A DNA stretch of 64,000 nt from Morganella psychrotolerans (lineage in GTDB: Bacteria > Pseudomonadota > Gammaproteobacteria > Enterobacterales > Enterobacteriaceae), in the NCBI RefSeq assembly GCF_001676155.1, contig NZ_LZEW01000034.1, positions 1 through 64,000 of the forward strand, in the 5' to 3' direction. Every line of letters starts with the position of its first letter. The first letter of the stretch is position 1. A program made the position numbers and the translations under genes. The notes under the pieces are model-generated. The model had not been told where the DNA came from, made no database searches, and saw only the letters and a list, made by a program, of their open reading frames with translations. Below are positions 8,442-16,200 of this stretch, piece by piece.

Positions 8442-10019
8442 TTATTCAGCCAAATCGCTGTTATCATTATCACCGGCAGAAGGATAGGTCACATCCGTCA
8501 GCGTTGCAGGTGCGCCGCTTCCCTGATAGCCCTGCATTGCCTGTTCTGCATCACGTTTACCGATTTTCCATAAAATATCGACACGGCGGTTACGTTTGCG
8601 TCCATCATCCGTTGTGTTATCTGCGATAGGCTCATTTTCCCCTCTGCCGAGCGCGGTAATTTCCCGGTTATGTGTCTCATTGATTGTGGTATTTGTCCGC
8701 AGAATATCTGCCACAACGACCGCGCGGTTTTCCGAGAGTTTCAGATTATTATTGACCGATGTTTTGCGGAATGGTGTGCCATCCGTATGACCGATGACTT
8801 CCAAATCACCGGGCCACGGCGCCAGTGCCGCACCTAAGCGTTCAATATTACGTTTGCTGAGAAAGTCTTCTGTTAACTCCGATTTTCCGGTCAGAAAGGC
8901 GCCGTCAGAGGTGAAGATAAGCAACCAGCCGCGCGGATCTTTACGGACTTCGAGCCAGCCTTCACTCAGAATTTGGGTTAACGGGTTCGGCAGAGTTTCC
9001 ATGATATTAATTTTGCGTGGCTCAGGTGGTACCCAGGCGAGTATATCGTTACGGATTTGACGCGCCTGCTCATGGAGATACCAGGCTGAAATACCGTAAG
9101 CAATAACAGCAATAATCAGACCGGATATTAATATCCTTAACGCAGTAATAAACCGGCGTCGTTGCGGACGGACAGTTTCAGCCGTTACATCTGACAGGTA
9201 CTCTGTCGTATTCTGCATATAAAGCAGGTTGCTGAGATGATTGCGCAGATCCATTAACAGTACCGGCCCACGCTCCAGCATTCTGTATTTTCCCTCAAAG
9301 CCCATCGAGAGAATAAAGTAATAGAATTCAAGAATATCCCGGTTGTCTGACGGGTTGGTAATATAGCTTTTCAGATGCTCAAAACAGTTCTCACCGCCCC
9401 AGGCATCTTTATGAAATTCCACCAGCAGGCTCAGGCCGGTGGTTTCCTCTTTCAGCAGGTCATTGAACAGCCCGTCGGTATAGGTGCAGATAAGATAAGA
9501 TAAATGATTAATTTCTTCCGGCGGAAACCCTTGTTTACGCAGGTCATTGCGGAAAAATTCCAGTTTGCGCACAATTTGCAGACGCGCGTAAACAAAGTCA
9601 GTTTGTGGCTCGTTACGGAACCATTCGACCTGTAAAAGCAGTGGCATCCCCGCTGAAATATAGGGGTTATGCCAGATACCGGACAAGGCACCGCTTTGTT
9701 CTGCCGGGCGCCGTCCCTGCCTGCCTGCCGGGTGCTGTGCCGGACGCAGAGGCGGGATCGGATTATGTTTTTCATATTCCCGGGTATGGCGGAGAGCGGT
9801 ATCAGGCGGATCTTCATTTGCAGCGGGGATCCCCGGCATCTCCTCATCCGGAAAATGGCTGTTTCCTGATCCCCGCATACCGGCGGGTATAATCGCACCT
9901 AATGACGCGACGGTACTTTTAGCCTGCCATAACGGGTTGGTTATTGAATGTTCGGCCCGTTTCACGCCGGTACGGGCCGTGGATATTGCATTTCTTATTT
10001 GGCGTTCGAATTCATTCAT
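8442..10019 (-). CDS. tssL: T6SS membrane protein TssL with C-terminal OmpA-like domain
   Basis: 525 residues from the ATG at 10017-10019 (MNEFERQIRN), which overlaps the tssK stop as ATGA. The N-terminal ~100 residues are low-complexity and proline-rich. The DotU/TssL cytoplasmic helical domain follows (about 120-290), then a single membrane span (LISGLIIAVIAYGISAWYL) and a periplasmic OmpA/MotB-type peptidoglycan-binding domain containing LEVIGHTDGTPF, SENRAVVV and GRKRNRRVDI. This is the specialised form of TssL that carries its own cell-wall anchor, so no separate TagL is needed. Confidence 0.95.
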   Translation of the reverse strand: MNEFERQIRNAISTARTGVKRAEHSITNPLWQAKSTVASLGAIIPAGMRGSGNSHFPDEEMPGIPAANEDPPDTALRHTREYEKHNPIPPLRPAQHPAGRQGRRPAEQSGALSGIWHNPYISAGMPLLLQVEWFRNEPQTDFVYARLQIVRKLEFFRNDLRKQGFPPEEINHLSYLICTYTDGLFNDLLKEETTGLSLLVEFHKDAWGGENCFEHLKSYITNPSDNRDILEFYYFILSMGFEGKYRMLERGPVLLMDLRNHLSNLLYMQNTTEYLSDVTAETVRPQRRRFITALRILISGLIIAVIAYGISAWYLHEQARQIRNDILAWVPPEPRKINIMETLPNPLTQILSEGWLEVRKDPRGWLLIFTSDGAFLTGKSELTEDFLSKRNIERLGAALAPWPGDLEVIGHTDGTPFRKTSVNNNLKLSENRAVVVADILRTNTTINETHNREITALGRGENEPIADNTTDDGRKRNRRVDILWKIGKRDAEQAMQGYQGSGAPATLTDVTYPSAGDNDNSDLAE

Positions 10020-11371
10020 CCTACTCTCCCCTGACGTAAGCCCCATGCCTCAAAACGTAATCCCGGAAAATCCCCCACAATACTCAGCGCCGCTGCACTT
10101 CCGGACAGCATGTCCCGGTACATCGGGTCGGCATTATCCACTTCAAAATAGATGCTGTTCGGGTAATACGGGATGTGCCGTGGCGGTGACGGCATGGGTG
10201 TAATTCGTACACCGGGTAATTGTAAATCGATAAGCTGGACGATTTTTTCCACCGGAGCCAGTTTGGTCTGAGCCGGGAAGGTGGTCCGCATTGTGTCACC
10301 GGGAAGTTCTGCGCTGACGATAAAGATCAGTTTTTCCAGGCGCAGCTGCGGATCGTTTTGATACAGATAAATATTATCCCCGCGCTCAACAAACGGCAGT
10401 GCGATAGCCGGTGCTTCAATGACCAGTGACAATGCGCGCCGCAGGGCTGCGAACAGGGAAAAATACGCATTTTGTGGTTCATTGTGTGAATAATGAAATT
10501 GCTGGTGGAGTGATGTATTTTCCTTTCCGGGGATAATACTCAGCCGCCCGAGCAGACCGAGAAGTGTGAAAAACAGCCTCTCCGGATGAACCTGCGGCTG
10601 CGCGAGCAGATGCGCCAGGCGCAGGTGATATTCACTGAGTGTTTGCAGTAACAGTAGTTCCAGTAATTCAGTCAGACCGCCGGTGGTGAGCGGAACATCC
10701 GGGCGGTAAACACTTTCGAGCCGCTGTACCATTAAACCGAGCAGCTCTGTTACGGCATTTTTAAGCCAGCCGAAGGCACGGAAGTCCAGCATCGGCGGCA
10801 GGAATTTATCATCCAGGATAAGTCGTCCGTCACGGGTGCGCTCAACAATACGGGCGACAGGCAGAAGTGATTCCGCATCACTGATTGCACTTCTCAGGTT
10901 CAGATGTGTCCGGAGAGAGCCTAACTGTAATGTGGCCACCAGCGGCGTTCCCTCAGAGGCCAGACCGGCATTGCGATCACGGACATCCGCATTGAGCACA
11001 CTGAAACGGCTGTGACTTTTTGCCTGTGACAGGTCGATAAAGGTATTGCCCGGCATGTCCATCAGGACAGAAAGACACACTATCTGCCCCTGGCTATCCG
11101 GACCGGGATCGAACGGAATGGGCAGCGGATCATTATTACCCAAATCGAACGGAGTGCCGTCAGGAAATATCCCTTTGGTGCGCACCAGCGATATTTTACC
11201 CTGATCGAGTAAACCGCTGTCGATATGGATCTGATGGAATCCCCATGCCAGCGCATCTGTACTGCGGATACGCATATCTGTAAAGTGTTCGAGATAACGC
11301 TCCTGCTGCTGAAAATGCTGTGGTTCCATCAGCATTCCTTCAACCCAGGCTACACGCTGTTTAAGTAACAT
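10016..11371 (-). CDS. tssK: T6SS baseplate protein TssK
   Basis: 451 residues beginning MLLKQRVAWVEGMLMEPQHFQQQERYLE, the classic TssK start. Family length is about 440-450. TssK connects the cytoplasmic baseplate to the TssL/TssM membrane complex. Its stop TGA overlaps the tssL start (ATGA), suggesting coupled translation, and it lies 35 bases after tssJ. Confidence 0.97.
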   Translation of the reverse strand: MLLKQRVAWVEGMLMEPQHFQQQERYLEHFTDMRIRSTDALAWGFHQIHIDSGLLDQGKISLVRTKGIFPDGTPFDLGNNDPLPIPFDPGPDSQGQIVCLSVLMDMPGNTFIDLSQAKSHSRFSVLNADVRDRNAGLASEGTPLVATLQLGSLRTHLNLRSAISDAESLLPVARIVERTRDGRLILDDKFLPPMLDFRAFGWLKNAVTELLGLMVQRLESVYRPDVPLTTGGLTELLELLLLQTLSEYHLRLAHLLAQPQVHPERLFFTLLGLLGRLSIIPGKENTSLHQQFHYSHNEPQNAYFSLFAALRRALSLVIEAPAIALPFVERGDNIYLYQNDPQLRLEKLIFIVSAELPGDTMRTTFPAQTKLAPVEKIVQLIDLQLPGVRITPMPSPPRHIPYYPNSIYFEVDNADPMYRDMLSGSAAALSIVGDFPGLRFEAWGLRQGRVG

Positions 11372-11406
11372 ATCAGTGTCCTCAGCTTTTCGCTAAAAAG
11401 TGGTTT

Positions 11407-11916
11407 TCAGGGCTTTCCTGAAACGGGCGCATTCATTTGTGTCAGGCTGCGCTCACTTACCACTGCAACAACATTTAAATTTTTATTAACTTCTGTATTG
11501 ATCAGAACAGTATTTTTATTTTGACCGGGGATCTGAAATTCGGCGGCAACAATAAGCCAGCGGGCAGCCTCCCGGGGGATCTCAAATGAATACAGGCGCG
11601 ATTCACCCGGCGACAAAATATGTTGCACCTGACTGACTACAACACTATCTGCGGCGACCTCTTCACACGGCGCGTTCCGGTAAAGCCCGGGCGGCAGCCA
11701 GTCATCTTTTTTTATTTCAAAAACACAGACTTTGACGGGGAAAGAGCGCCCCATTTTGTCGGTATTAAGTCTTTGCGCTGCATCAATGCGCAAATTTACA
11801 GTCCGGTCTGCCGGTGGCGGTTCCGGCGGTTCCGGCCAGATCAGGGCGCAGCCGCTGCAAACCAGCATGATGGTTACAACGGTAATATGGCGCGTCCATC
11901 TGCAAAATTCAGGCAT
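11407..11916 (-). CDS. tssJ: T6SS outer-membrane lipoprotein TssJ
   Basis: 169 residues from the ATG at 11914-11916 (MPEFCRWTRHITVV). The upstream in-frame TTG is a weaker choice, and neither start has a strong ribosome site. A lipobox-type signal (TIMLVCSGC) with the lipidated Cys followed by Ala predicts an outer-membrane lipoprotein. The rest is a small beta-rich domain typical of TssJ, including the VNLRIDAAQRLN strand and the SPGESRLYSFEIP segment. The start overlaps the end of the PAAR-like gene by 8 bases, consistent with translational coupling. It docks on the periplasmic end of TssM. Confidence 0.92.
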   Translation of the reverse strand: MPEFCRWTRHITVVTIMLVCSGCALIWPEPPEPPPADRTVNLRIDAAQRLNTDKMGRSFPVKVCVFEIKKDDWLPPGLYRNAPCEEVAADSVVVSQVQHILSPGESRLYSFEIPREAARWLIVAAEFQIPGQNKNTVLINTEVNKNLNVVAVVSERSLTQMNAPVSGKP

Positions 11917-12271
11917 TGATAAAGTACTTTGTCTGACTCGGGGCAATTTGTGTTGCCGCGGTATTGCAGTTATTGCTCATGCTCATATCACCTAACCGTG
12001 TGGCCGGACTCCCCTGGATAAAATATTTTCCTGAGCCCTGAACCGGGTTCATCTGAGCTGAGTTTGTCCCGGTTGCCCCGATAACAATTCCGGCAGAGAT
12101 GGTTGATACACGAACAGACATTAAATTCTGCTCGTTGCCGCCACAGCAGAAGTAGTTGAATACATTAGGAACACCGGTTGCATTCGGTGCGGTATTCGGA
12201 CCCGGTACAGGGATCATCGGTTCGCATCCGGCAAAGGCTATTCCGCCTGCGCGGGTATTTGCAGCTGTCAT
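11909..12271 (-). CDS. PAAR-like DUF4150 spike-tip protein
   Basis: 120 residues from the ATG at 12269-12271 (MTAANTRAGGIAFAGCEPM), preceded by GGGGTAA. The sequence has the DUF4150 layout: an N-terminal proline-rich loop (MIPVPGPNTAPNATGVPNVFNYFCCGG), a glycine-rich centre and a C-terminal GDMSMSNNCNTAATQI. DUF4150 proteins occupy the place of PAAR proteins and are taken to cap the VgrG spike. There is no C-terminal toxin extension, so this is a bare tip. It lies 4 bases after the DUF3540 gene. Confidence 0.85.
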   Translation of the reverse strand: MTAANTRAGGIAFAGCEPMIPVPGPNTAPNATGVPNVFNYFCCGGNEQNLMSVRVSTISAGIVIGATGTNSAQMNPVQGSGKYFIQGSPATRLGDMSMSNNCNTAATQIAPSQTKYFINA

Positions 12272-12275
12272 GTTA

Positions 12276-12869
12276 TTACCCCATATGAACCTGGCCGCCA
12301 TCGATCCTGAGGACGGCACGTGATGTGATAGCGCCGATTTCATTATCCAGAACCATACTTTTTTCAGCATGCATGGCAATGTGACCGGCTTGTGTGATAT
12401 CAAGGTTTTCCACTTTTTTGTGGGCATTCTCCGCACTGACAAACAGTGAGCCTGCTATCTGGCGGAGTGTCTGAGCTACCCATTTTGATGTGTGTGATAT
12501 CAGTGAAAAACGGGTGGTTTTGATGGTGACGCACTCCTTTCCTTCCAGTGACAGCGACGGCGCAATGATGTGCAGCGGACTGTTTTGTGTGCTGATCGTC
12601 AGAGGTGTGCCGGCCGATTTACGTTCCAGAACCGACAGTACATAGGCCTGTCCGCTCTGTATCATGGCGCAGACCAGATCGCCGTCTTCCGGTGCGATAA
12701 GGCATCCGGCGGCAATGCTGACACTGAGATAAGGATGTGATTGCAAACTGAGCACGCCTGCGTTGCCGGTGAGTATCCGGGTGGCTGTAATGGCGGGCAT
12801 ATCCGGTTCCGGAAAATGGCGGATATCAGATACGGCCGGTGCATCAGTATGATGTGTTGTCTCAAACAT
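12276..12869 (-). CDS. DUF3540 T6SS-associated protein
   Basis: 197 residues (MFETTHHTDAPAVSDIRHFP), start ATG at 12867-12869. The frame overlaps the end of the upstream pentapeptide gene by 8 bases. The middle contains an OB-like beta stretch (CLIAPEDGDLVCAMIQSGQAYVLSVL) followed by beta-helical repeats resembling the end of a VgrG-type spike (LHIIAPSLSLEGKECVTIKTTRFSLI, then GHIAMHAEKSMVLDNEIGAI). This matches the DUF3540 family that co-occurs with DUF2169 and DUF4150 genes in T6SS clusters. The function is not established; a spike accessory or adaptor is likely. Confidence 0.8.
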   Translation of the reverse strand: MFETTHHTDAPAVSDIRHFPEPDMPAITATRILTGNAGVLSLQSHPYLSVSIAAGCLIAPEDGDLVCAMIQSGQAYVLSVLERKSAGTPLTISTQNSPLHIIAPSLSLEGKECVTIKTTRFSLISHTSKWVAQTLRQIAGSLFVSAENAHKKVENLDITQAGHIAMHAEKSMVLDNEIGAITSRAVLRIDGGQVHMG

Positions 12870-13968
12870 AGCGGCTGGCTCCTGGTGTTGACCGGGAAAA
12901 CCCGGCAGTGTCTTTTATGCCCGGCTGGTGGCGGGCATACCATAAATCGATAGCGGTCAGCAGGGGTTCATCTGTGTTTTGTCCCGGATTAATCAATCCG
13001 GTTTCAGCACCATGCAGACGGGTTTTTTGCACAAGTGCCGTGTGCAGAGGTGTATTTTTCAACTGACAGAAACGCATATCCGTCCGTGTCAGACCGGTAT
13101 CATCCAGCATGCAGTTATTGAGTGAGGCGCGGACAAAATTAGCGGATGTCAGGATGGCGTTACTTAAATCGCACTGATGTAATCCGGTATCCGTAAATTG
13201 GGCGCAGGTCAGTTGTGCACCGGTCAGTGAACAATCATGAAGAGTCCCCTGATTAAATTGGGCGTAATTCAGATTGCTGCCGTCCAGACGGCACTGCTCC
13301 AGACGGGATTTGGCAAATCCGGCAGAGGATAAATTAATTTCCCGCAGATCAGTCCGGTTCAGCCGGCATTCCTGCCAGACCATGATGTCACAGGTATTAC
13401 CGGTAAAATGACCGTCTGTGAGTGTACTGTTACCTGCAACCAGACGGGTGATTGCCGCAGCGGTACAATGAAACTGCGCGATGGTGCATCCGAACCAGTT
13501 ACTGTCCTGTAACTGCCCCTCCTGCATAAACCAGCCGGTAATTTCGCAGTCATTTGCTGACCAGTAACTGAGATTGACGTTTTTCCATACACTGTCACTG
13601 ATGGTGCAGGCGGATACCAGGCAGCGCTCTGCCTGACAATTTTCTGTCATCAGTAACCGCAGGTTTGTCTGTTGAAATGAGACATTCAGCAGACCGCTCT
13701 CTTTCAGCATAATGGTGTCAATTTCACACTCATGGAATGTGCAGGTATTGAGCAGACTCCGGTTCAGTGAAATAGCTGAAAATGTACAGCGGTGAAAGTG
13801 CAGTTGCTGCGCCTGCATCCGGTCTAATGTCAGGTAACTGAAATGACAGTCAGTAAAATGCAGTTGTGAAAGCGCTTCATTGTTCAGTTGCAGGTTACTG
13901 ATCGTCTTACCGGCAATTGATTTTACGGGCTGTAATGACCTGATGTGTTTTTCTGTTTTGTTCATCAT
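12862..13968 (-). CDS. Pentapeptide-repeat protein of the T6SS tip module
   Basis: 368 residues. The start ATG at 13966-13968 (a second ATG follows at once) has AGGAG upstream. From about residue 25 to 320 it consists of near-continuous pentapeptide repeats of the A(D/N)LXX kind with many Cys (LHFTDCHF, LNTCTFHEC, LHQCDLSNAILTSANF), predicting a right-handed quadrilateral beta-helix. The C-terminal ~45 residues are not repetitive. No signal peptide. It lies between the DUF2169-pentapeptide fusion and the DUF3540 gene, so a role in spike loading or effector handling is inferred. Confidence 0.85.
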   Translation of the reverse strand: MMNKTEKHIRSLQPVKSIAGKTISNLQLNNEALSQLHFTDCHFSYLTLDRMQAQQLHFHRCTFSAISLNRSLLNTCTFHECEIDTIMLKESGLLNVSFQQTNLRLLMTENCQAERCLVSACTISDSVWKNVNLSYWSANDCEITGWFMQEGQLQDSNWFGCTIAQFHCTAAAITRLVAGNSTLTDGHFTGNTCDIMVWQECRLNRTDLREINLSSAGFAKSRLEQCRLDGSNLNYAQFNQGTLHDCSLTGAQLTCAQFTDTGLHQCDLSNAILTSANFVRASLNNCMLDDTGLTRTDMRFCQLKNTPLHTALVQKTRLHGAETGLINPGQNTDEPLLTAIDLWYARHQPGIKDTAGFSRSTPGASRYV

Positions 13969-13977
13969 GAACTCCTG

Positions 13978-16191
13978 TCAGGCCGTCAGCCGGAAGCGGC
14001 GGGGCAGCAGATGGACGCCGTCCATCAAACATAAATCGAAGTGAGTGCCGGAATTGGCGTAGGTCATGGCAAGGTTTGCTCCGGCAAAGTTGCACTGCTT
14101 AAATGTGGTATCGCGGAGATCGGCGTTATACAACATGGCCTGTTGCAGGCTGCTTTTGATAAAAGAGGCGTGAATAACGATGGCATCTTTTAAACGCAGT
14201 CCTGCCATATCGCAGGCGGTAAAAACAGCACCGGTCAGGTCACTGCCGTCGGCGCAGGTTTCGGTCAGTTCACAATGGGTAAAGCGGCAGTTGCGTAATC
14301 CGGCATTACTGAATCCGGTCTTATTCAGACGGCAATCCGTGAAGCTGCTGCCGGAAAAATCCGCATCCTGACCTGAGGTGATACTGTCCAGTGAGCTGCC
14401 GGTAAACTGACTCTCTGTCCAGTTTCCGCCGGTGACCGAACTCTTCGTCAGTGTGCTGCCGGTAAACTGTATATGTGATGCTTCATTTTTATCGGCAATA
14501 CAGGATGTCAGTGTGCTGTGCCGGAAAACAGTATGTGCAAGGCTGACGGCAGAGAGCATGACGCCATCAATCTCACACTCTGTAAAACCGGCATGGTTAA
14601 TCTGAGTATCATTGACCAGACATTGTGACCAGCGGCATTTCGCCAGCACAGTTTTATTCAGTACACAGTCATCCAGTGTCACTTTTTCCCAGAGTGTGCC
14701 GGTAAAGCAGCTCCGGCTCAGGTCGGTAAGCTGAAAGCAGCCGCCGGTAAGTTGTGTATCGGTTATGGCGGCATCAGTAAACAGGCAGGAGGTAAATTTG
14801 CAGTGCTCAAAGCCGCATTGCAGCAGTTGTGCCTCACTGAAATCACACTGACTGAAATTACAGTATTTAAAGGTTTTTCCCTGCAATACGGCTTTTGCAA
14901 AAGAGGTATGGTTAATATCCCGGTGTTCGCTAACCGGTTCATTTTCCTGCCAGGTTCCGGTTATTTGTTTGCGCAATATGTTTATATCCGGAACCGCCGG
15001 TGTTTGTGCCGTTGCCGGTTGCGGGGCGGCGAAATACGGTTGCTGATGTTGTTTATGGAGCGCGATGGCGTTTTCGATATCCTGATAAAATTCATCTGCA
15101 TCCTGCTTTGTCAGCGGACGGGCATTATAACGCTGAGAATCAGGGTGCTCTGCCATGTCCCTGATCACATTGAACATCATATTCTCCGGCATCAGTTCCC
15201 TGTCACGGAGAAATTCAAAGTTAGCCGTATCGTTCTGACTGCGCCGGTTATACACCTGTTGATAATGACCGGAATCCCGCTCTGCACCGTCAGTATCCAG
15301 CGCGGTCAGCAGTGTGACGGCGGGGGTGGCAAATAAATGCGGAACAGGGATGCTGCCGGTAAAAATCATCAGGCACAGGTCGTCATCCGGTAACAACCAT
15401 AACGTTTTTTTCTCTAAGGTTATCTCTTCAAGAGCTGCTGCGTCTTCTGTCTGAATAAACGCCCTGGCGCGGACAGACGGAAAATGCCCGGAAATCACAT
15501 TGTTATCCGGTCTGAATCCGTGTAATTCAAAGGGAATGTCACGCGGCCATTGTGATGCGGCTAACCACTGTGACGGCGGAGCCATCTGAAAATAACGGCG
15601 ATCAACGGACGGCGGTAATCCCGGAAACCAGCTTTCCCGATACTGCTTATCTGCCATGATCGGCGCAATAGCATCCAGATGTTTGCGGCGGACATAGAAA
15701 TCCGGCGGAACCGGTGACGGGGCGGCCAGAAACTGATAAGGATCAGGCCGTCCATCGGCCCGGGCCTCCGTCAGAAGCGGTTCCTGCCCACTGCGGCGAT
15801 CATTACCCAACGGGTTCTCTTTGCAGCTTTTACCGCCGGGTGCCCGGGGATGATCCATCGCTGCCCGGGTAAACAATTCGCCCTCAATCCGCCACGCACG
15901 GCTGAGTGATCCTACTTTGACCGCCACATCCAGTTCCGTCAGAGGCTGACCGGTTCCGGCATGTCCGGCAAGGATATATTCAGCGTGCGGTTTCGGTTCA
16001 GCGGTATCTAACATACGAAATGAAAGAGGGGCAGACTTCCATGCCTGCCAAATCTGTGCTTCAGTCACAAAATGGTCGGGAGCAGATAAATAACTGCCCG
16101 CGACCACACTGATACCTGACCGGCACTCCCTGCCAATCTGATAACTGTTTCTGAGTACAGCAAGTTGCTGAGGACGAATAATACGCATCAT
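13978..16191 (-). CDS. DUF2169 domain protein fused to pentapeptide repeats
   Basis: 737 residues, start ATG at 16189-16191 behind AAGGAAGG. Residues 1 to about 300 fit the DUF2169 family (MMRIIRPQQLAVLRNSYQIG, EYILAGHAGTGQP, VGSLSRAWRIEGEL), known from T6SS clusters and treated as an adaptor for PAAR-type effectors. A linker around 300-420 is followed by about 300 residues of pentapeptide repeats (KYCNFSQCDFSEAQLLQCGF to TFKQCNFAGANLAM). It lies directly after vgrG and before a second pentapeptide protein. Probable role: coupling the VgrG/DUF4150 spike to cargo; no toxin motif is seen. Confidence 0.85.
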   Translation of the reverse strand: MMRIIRPQQLAVLRNSYQIGRECRSGISVVAGSYLSAPDHFVTEAQIWQAWKSAPLSFRMLDTAEPKPHAEYILAGHAGTGQPLTELDVAVKVGSLSRAWRIEGELFTRAAMDHPRAPGGKSCKENPLGNDRRSGQEPLLTEARADGRPDPYQFLAAPSPVPPDFYVRRKHLDAIAPIMADKQYRESWFPGLPPSVDRRYFQMAPPSQWLAASQWPRDIPFELHGFRPDNNVISGHFPSVRARAFIQTEDAAALEEITLEKKTLWLLPDDDLCLMIFTGSIPVPHLFATPAVTLLTALDTDGAERDSGHYQQVYNRRSQNDTANFEFLRDRELMPENMMFNVIRDMAEHPDSQRYNARPLTKQDADEFYQDIENAIALHKQHQQPYFAAPQPATAQTPAVPDINILRKQITGTWQENEPVSEHRDINHTSFAKAVLQGKTFKYCNFSQCDFSEAQLLQCGFEHCKFTSCLFTDAAITDTQLTGGCFQLTDLSRSCFTGTLWEKVTLDDCVLNKTVLAKCRWSQCLVNDTQINHAGFTECEIDGVMLSAVSLAHTVFRHSTLTSCIADKNEASHIQFTGSTLTKSSVTGGNWTESQFTGSSLDSITSGQDADFSGSSFTDCRLNKTGFSNAGLRNCRFTHCELTETCADGSDLTGAVFTACDMAGLRLKDAIVIHASFIKSSLQQAMLYNADLRDTTFKQCNFAGANLAMTYANSGTHFDLCLMDGVHLLPRRFRLTA

Positions 16192-16200
16192 GCCTTCCTT

